Below, piece after piece: positions 60,950 through 64,000 of a stretch of 64,000 nucleotides of DNA (within the stretch, counting starts at the first letter, position 1; every line of letters begins with the position of its first letter). The notes under the pieces were generated by a model. The model made no database searches. It had not been told where the DNA came from and worked only from the letters and a program-made list of their open reading frames with translations. This DNA is from Ectopseudomonas alcaliphila. GTDB lineage: Bacteria; Pseudomonadota; Gammaproteobacteria; Pseudomonadales; Pseudomonadaceae. Made by a program: the position numbers and the translations under genes. Where the stretch lies: positions 1-64,000 of the forward strand of contig NZ_FNAE01000007.1 in assembly GCF_900101755.1 (NCBI RefSeq), in the 5' to 3' direction.

Positions 60950-61924
60950 ATGAGCGAGCGCTGTCTGGAGATCGGATTGTTGCTCTACCCAGGTGCCCAG
61001 TTGGCGGCCGTGCATGGTCTGGGCGATTTGTTCACCGTGGCCAATCGCATGGCTGCCGGGCAGGGGCGTAAAGGGTTGCCGCGGCTGCGGGTCAGTCACT
61101 GGCAGGCCGATGAGGCGGGATGCGTGCGGCGAGTGTTCGACAGCCTGCCGCAGGGTGACGGCGCGCCGCAGGTGGTGATTCTCCCGCCCTGCCTGGACGA
61201 CGATGCCGAGCAGCCGCTTGCCGACTGTTATCGCGACTGGCTGCGTGAGCAGCATCGCGGCGGGGTGCTGCTGGCGTCGGTGTGCGTCGGTGCTTTCGCA
61301 CTGGCCGAGGCCGGCCTGCTCGATGGCCGTACGGTGACCACCCACTGGGCACTGGCAGCGCAGATGGCGGCGCGCTTTCCGCTCGTGCAGGTGCTACCCG
61401 AGCGCATGGTCATAGACGACGGTGACCTGATCACGGCCGGGGGCCTGATGGCCTGGACCGATCTTGGGCTGGCGCTGGTAACGCGCCTGCTGGGGCCGAC
61501 CATCGCCGCCGAGACCGCGCGCTTTCTGGTGGTGGACCTGAACCGCGAATCGCAGCGCCATTTCAGCAGCTTCGCGCCCAGCCTCGATCATGGCGATGCC
61601 GCGGTGCTCGCCGTGCAGCGCTGGTTGCAGGGGGAGGGCGGGGCGGAGGCGAGCCTGGCGGACATGGCCGCGCGCGCCGGGCTGGGGGAGCGTACTTTCC
61701 TGCGCCGATTTCGCTCTGCCACAGGCATGAAACCTACCGAGTATTGCCAGCAGCTGCGCGTCACCAAGGCGCGCGAACTGCTCGAGTTCACCCGCCAGAG
61801 CATCGAGCAGGTGGCCTGGCAGGTGGGCTATGGCGACAGTGGTGCATTTCGCAAAGTGTTCACCCGTCTGGTGGGGCTGTCGCCCGGCGATTATCGACGG
61901 CGCTTCGGTACGGCGGCGCGTTAG
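60950..61924 (+). CDS. GlxA-family AraC-type transcriptional regulator
   Basis: A 324-residue regulator: N-terminal DJ-1/PfpI-like domain (about 5-190; the elbow ASVCVGAFALAEAG, with Cys near 105) and C-terminal AraC helix-turn-helix pair (about 220-320; LADMAARAGLGERTFLRRF and IEQVAWQVGYGDSGAFRKVF). GlxA-type regulators often control amine or amino-acid catabolism. ATG 60950 is used on similarity. The isochorismatase-like gene next to it is the likely target. Confidence 0.9.
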   Translation: MSERCLEIGLLLYPGAQLAAVHGLGDLFTVANRMAAGQGRKGLPRLRVSHWQADEAGCVRRVFDSLPQGDGAPQVVILPPCLDDDAEQPLADCYRDWLREQHRGGVLLASVCVGAFALAEAGLLDGRTVTTHWALAAQMAARFPLVQVLPERMVIDDGDLITAGGLMAWTDLGLALVTRLLGPTIAAETARFLVVDLNRESQRHFSSFAPSLDHGDAAVLAVQRWLQGEGGAEASLADMAARAGLGERTFLRRFRSATGMKPTEYCQQLRVTKARELLEFTRQSIEQVAWQVGYGDSGAFRKVFTRLVGLSPGDYRRRFGTAAR

Positions 61925-62595
61925 ACCGAATCCTCCGCCGCCAGCCCCGCTGGATTGTCGCGTGTGGGCATGGCAAGAATCTCGGGCAGCACTTCGCGGG
62001 CGAATACCTTGTGCAGGCGGCGCAGTTCGGCCACCGGGTCGAGGTGATGGTCGACGCGGATGTCCCACAGCGGATACTCCTCCTGGTCGACCACGTAGAT
62101 CACTGCCGAGGATTCGCCGTGACGATCGCCGCCGCAGCGGTCGCCAGCGGCCAGGGCTTCGATCAGGCGTTCGATCAGCGGGCGCTTTTCAGCGTGGCGG
62201 AAGGCTTCGGCTACTGCATCCAGCACCTGTGGCCCGACCAGCCTGTTGCCCTGTACGGAGAACTGCTCGCCGGCCAGCGAACCGGCCCAGGGAATGCACT
62301 TGTCGCCCGTCCAGCAGACGCTGTCACCGTTGGTATCTATCAACGCGCATTGGCGCAGCTCCATGCAGGGATCGGTACCCTTGAGGCGTTCCAGCGCTGC
62401 CTTCGCCGAAAGCCCCTGACGCAGCAGCGCCAGGCCATCCAGCCCCAGATAGGGGTTGACCTGCGCCTGGGACGCCACGGCGCCCGCACCAGCCGCTGCG
62501 TGGCTGAGCAGCTTGCCCACGGCTGGCATCGCAGTGGCTGCTGCGACGCCGAACTGTCCGCTGCGCGGGCAGCGGGCGATGATGGAAAAGGTCAT
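61921..62595 (-). CDS. DUF1028 protein (Ntn-hydrolase-like)
   Basis: A 224-residue DUF1028 protein beginning MTFSIIARCPRSGQFGVAAAT; family landmarks GDKCIPWAGSLAGEQFSVQG and HGESSAVIYVVD are present. The family has an Ntn-hydrolase fold of unknown substrate. It converges on the GlxA gene with a 4-base overlap. Confidence 0.87.
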   Translation of the reverse strand: MTFSIIARCPRSGQFGVAAATAMPAVGKLLSHAAAGAGAVASQAQVNPYLGLDGLALLRQGLSAKAALERLKGTDPCMELRQCALIDTNGDSVCWTGDKCIPWAGSLAGEQFSVQGNRLVGPQVLDAVAEAFRHAEKRPLIERLIEALAAGDRCGGDRHGESSAVIYVVDQEEYPLWDIRVDHHLDPVAELRRLHKVFAREVLPEILAMPTRDNPAGLAAEDSV

Positions 62596-62735
62596 GGCGA
62601 CTCCTGGGCGATTTTCAGGTTAGGCCATGGCCTGGCGGTTATCGTTCCGCTGGGGGCAGCGTGCGCGGTCTTTGCCAGAGCGCAGCAGGCGTCGTCTAAT
62701 GCGCGCTGTCCAGTGCCTGCTATGAGGAACGCCGC

Positions 62736-64000
62736 ATGATTCTTGGCCAGCCGCTTGCCCAATGGCGCGCGCAATATCCGCTGCTCGACGAGCTGATCGC
62801 CCTGCGCGAAACCAGCTGGTTCAACCCGGCCGTGGCGCCCGCTGCCGAGGTGCTGGCCGATGTCGGTTTGAGCGCTGCCGATGTGGCCGATGCCCGCATG
62901 CGTCTTGAGCGCTTCGCCCCCTACCTGGCCCGGGTGTTCCCGCAGACGGCCGCCAGCGGCGGCATCATCGAGTCGGACGTAGTGCCCCTGCCGAAGATGC
63001 AGGCGCTGCTGAGTGAAGAGATGCAGGGCGAAGGCGAAATCGGCGCGCTGTGGCTCAAGCGCGACAGCCATCTGCCCATCTCCGGTTCGATCAAGGCCCG
63101 TGGCGGCATCTACGAGGTGCTCAAGCATGCCGAGGACCTGGCGCTGGATGCCGGACTGCTCAGCCTTGACGACGATTACGCCTGCCTCGACAGCGATGCG
63201 ATGCGCGCCTTCTTCGCTGGTTATCAGGTGGCGGTCGGCTCCACCGGTAATCTCGGCCTGTCCATCGGCATCATCAGTGCGCGCCTGGGCTTTCAGGCCA
63301 CGGTGCATATGTCCGCCGATGCGCGCCAGTGGAAGAAGGACAAGCTGCGCGCCCATGGCGTGACCGTGGTCGAGTACGCCAGCGATTACAGCGTCGCGGT
63401 GGAGCAGGGGCGCCGCCAGGCCGAGGCCGATGCGCGCTGCCACTTCGTCGATGACGAGAACTCCAGGCACCTGTTTCTCGGCTATGCGGTGGCCGGCGAA
63501 CGCCTCAAGCAGCAACTGGCAACGGCCGGTGTCGTGGTCGATGCCGAGCATCCGCTGTTCGTCTATCTGCCCTGTGGCGTCGGTGGCGGGCCGGGTGGCG
63601 TGGCGTTCGGCCTGAAGCTGGCGTTCGGCGATGCGGTGCACTGCCTGTTCGCCGAGCCGACCCATTCGCCGTGCATGTTGCTCGGCGTGCATACCGGCCG
63701 GCATGAAGAGCTGGCGGTGCAGGATTTCGGCATCGACAACCGCACCGCAGCCGATGGCCTGGCGGTAGGGCGGCCATCGGGTTTCGTCGGCCGCGCCATG
63801 CAGCGCCTGATCGATGGTTATTACACGGTCAGCGATGAACAACTGTTCCGCTACCTGGCGTTGCTGGAGCAGGCCGAGGGCCAGCGTCTGGAACCTTCGG
63901 CTCTGGCCGGGATGCCGGGTGTACTGCGCGTGCTGGGCGAGCAGCAGGGCTACCGCCAGCGCATGGGCCTGACCCCTCAGCGCATGGCGCAGGCGACCCA
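62736..64000 (+). CDS. dsdA: D-serine dehydratase (D-serine ammonia-lyase), 3' end outside window
   Basis: At least 421 codons of a PLP enzyme that deaminates D-serine to pyruvate and ammonia. The PLP lysine is in ISGSIKARGGIYE, the phosphate-binding Gly loop in VGSTGNLGLSIG, and the glycine-rich PCGVGGGPGGVAFG is near residue 280. A GAGGAAC ribosome-binding site precedes ATG 62736. The family is about 440 residues, so only the last 20 or so are missing. D-serine is common in host and soil environments. Confidence 0.93.
   Translation, partial: MILGQPLAQWRAQYPLLDELIALRETSWFNPAVAPAAEVLADVGLSAADVADARMRLERFAPYLARVFPQTAASGGIIESDVVPLPKMQALLSEEMQGEGEIGALWLKRDSHLPISGSIKARGGIYEVLKHAEDLALDAGLLSLDDDYACLDSDAMRAFFAGYQVAVGSTGNLGLSIGIISARLGFQATVHMSADARQWKKDKLRAHGVTVVEYASDYSVAVEQGRRQAEADARCHFVDDENSRHLFLGYAVAGERLKQQLATAGVVVDAEHPLFVYLPCGVGGGPGGVAFGLKLAFGDAVHCLFAEPTHSPCMLLGVHTGRHEELAVQDFGIDNRTAADGLAVGRPSGFVGRAMQRLIDGYYTVSDEQLFRYLALLEQAEGQRLEPSALAGMPGVLRVLGEQQGYRQRMGLTPQRMAQAT

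Overview
This 64 kb window is high-GC chromosomal DNA from a gamma-proteobacterium, almost certainly a Pseudomonas of the mendocina/oleovorans/alcaligenes type. Several neighbourhoods match the P. aeruginosa gene order as I remember it: icmP, lemA, bifA and sodB; then sbcB, mvaT, purU and a PctA-like chemoreceptor; then the folM-folE-folX group with a flavodoxin. I saw no tRNA, rRNA, prophage, insertion sequence or CRISPR array. The window is core genome with several accessory catabolic insertions, and its first 300 bases are a highly structured non-coding repeat.

Layout. 0-8.6 kb: a Fur-box-controlled imelysin lipoprotein (icmP), LemA with a GIDE/EF-hand membrane protein, the c-di-GMP phosphodiesterase bifA, a sigma-54-promoted ammonium transporter, and sodB. 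8.8-15.6 kb: a tightly overlapping six-gene MoxR operon (RDD, SpoIIM-like, DUF4129, DUF4350, MoxR ATPase, DUF58). 15.7-25.5 kb: membrane protein, exonuclease I, MvaT, PurU, a CBS protein, an amino-acid-type chemoreceptor, a YjgR-like ATPase and an aldose epimerase. 25.6-36.2 kb: a hexuronate oxidation and uptake operon (udh, UxuL-type lactonase, TRAP transporter). It has a FadR-type GntR regulator, a LacI regulator broken by an in-frame amber codon, palindromic operators and Crc/Hfq-type CA motifs before three genes. Two SDRs and a LysR regulator follow. 36.2-39.8 kb: a second imelysin with a di-haem DUF1111 oxidoreductase and a DUF1513 protein, probably periplasmic iron handling. 40-43.4 kb: an SH3/papain-like peptidase candidate, AzlCD, and small conserved proteins.

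43.4-48.7 kb looks like a light-responsive module. It holds folM-folE-folX, an ABM-domain membrane protein, a DCC thioredoxin-like protein, a MerR/LitR-type regulator that has lost the B12-binding signature, a PilZ-like protein and a short LOV photoreceptor. Direct repeats of TGTACA-like half-sites spaced by 12 bp lie in front of folM and between the DCC and merR genes. They match the class II LitR (PplR) box I recall from P. putida. This is the most interesting system in the window.

48.8-64 kb: flavodoxin, cupin, an aldolase/hydrolase/DUF1569 run, a small glycine-rich secreted protein, an acyl-CoA-type SDR, a PfpI-like protein, a QseBC-like two-component system, a translationally coupled GNAT-nitrilase-ZapE run, an isochorismatase-like hydrolase, a GlxA-type regulator, a DUF1028 protein and the start of D-serine dehydratase (dsdA), which is cut by the window edge.
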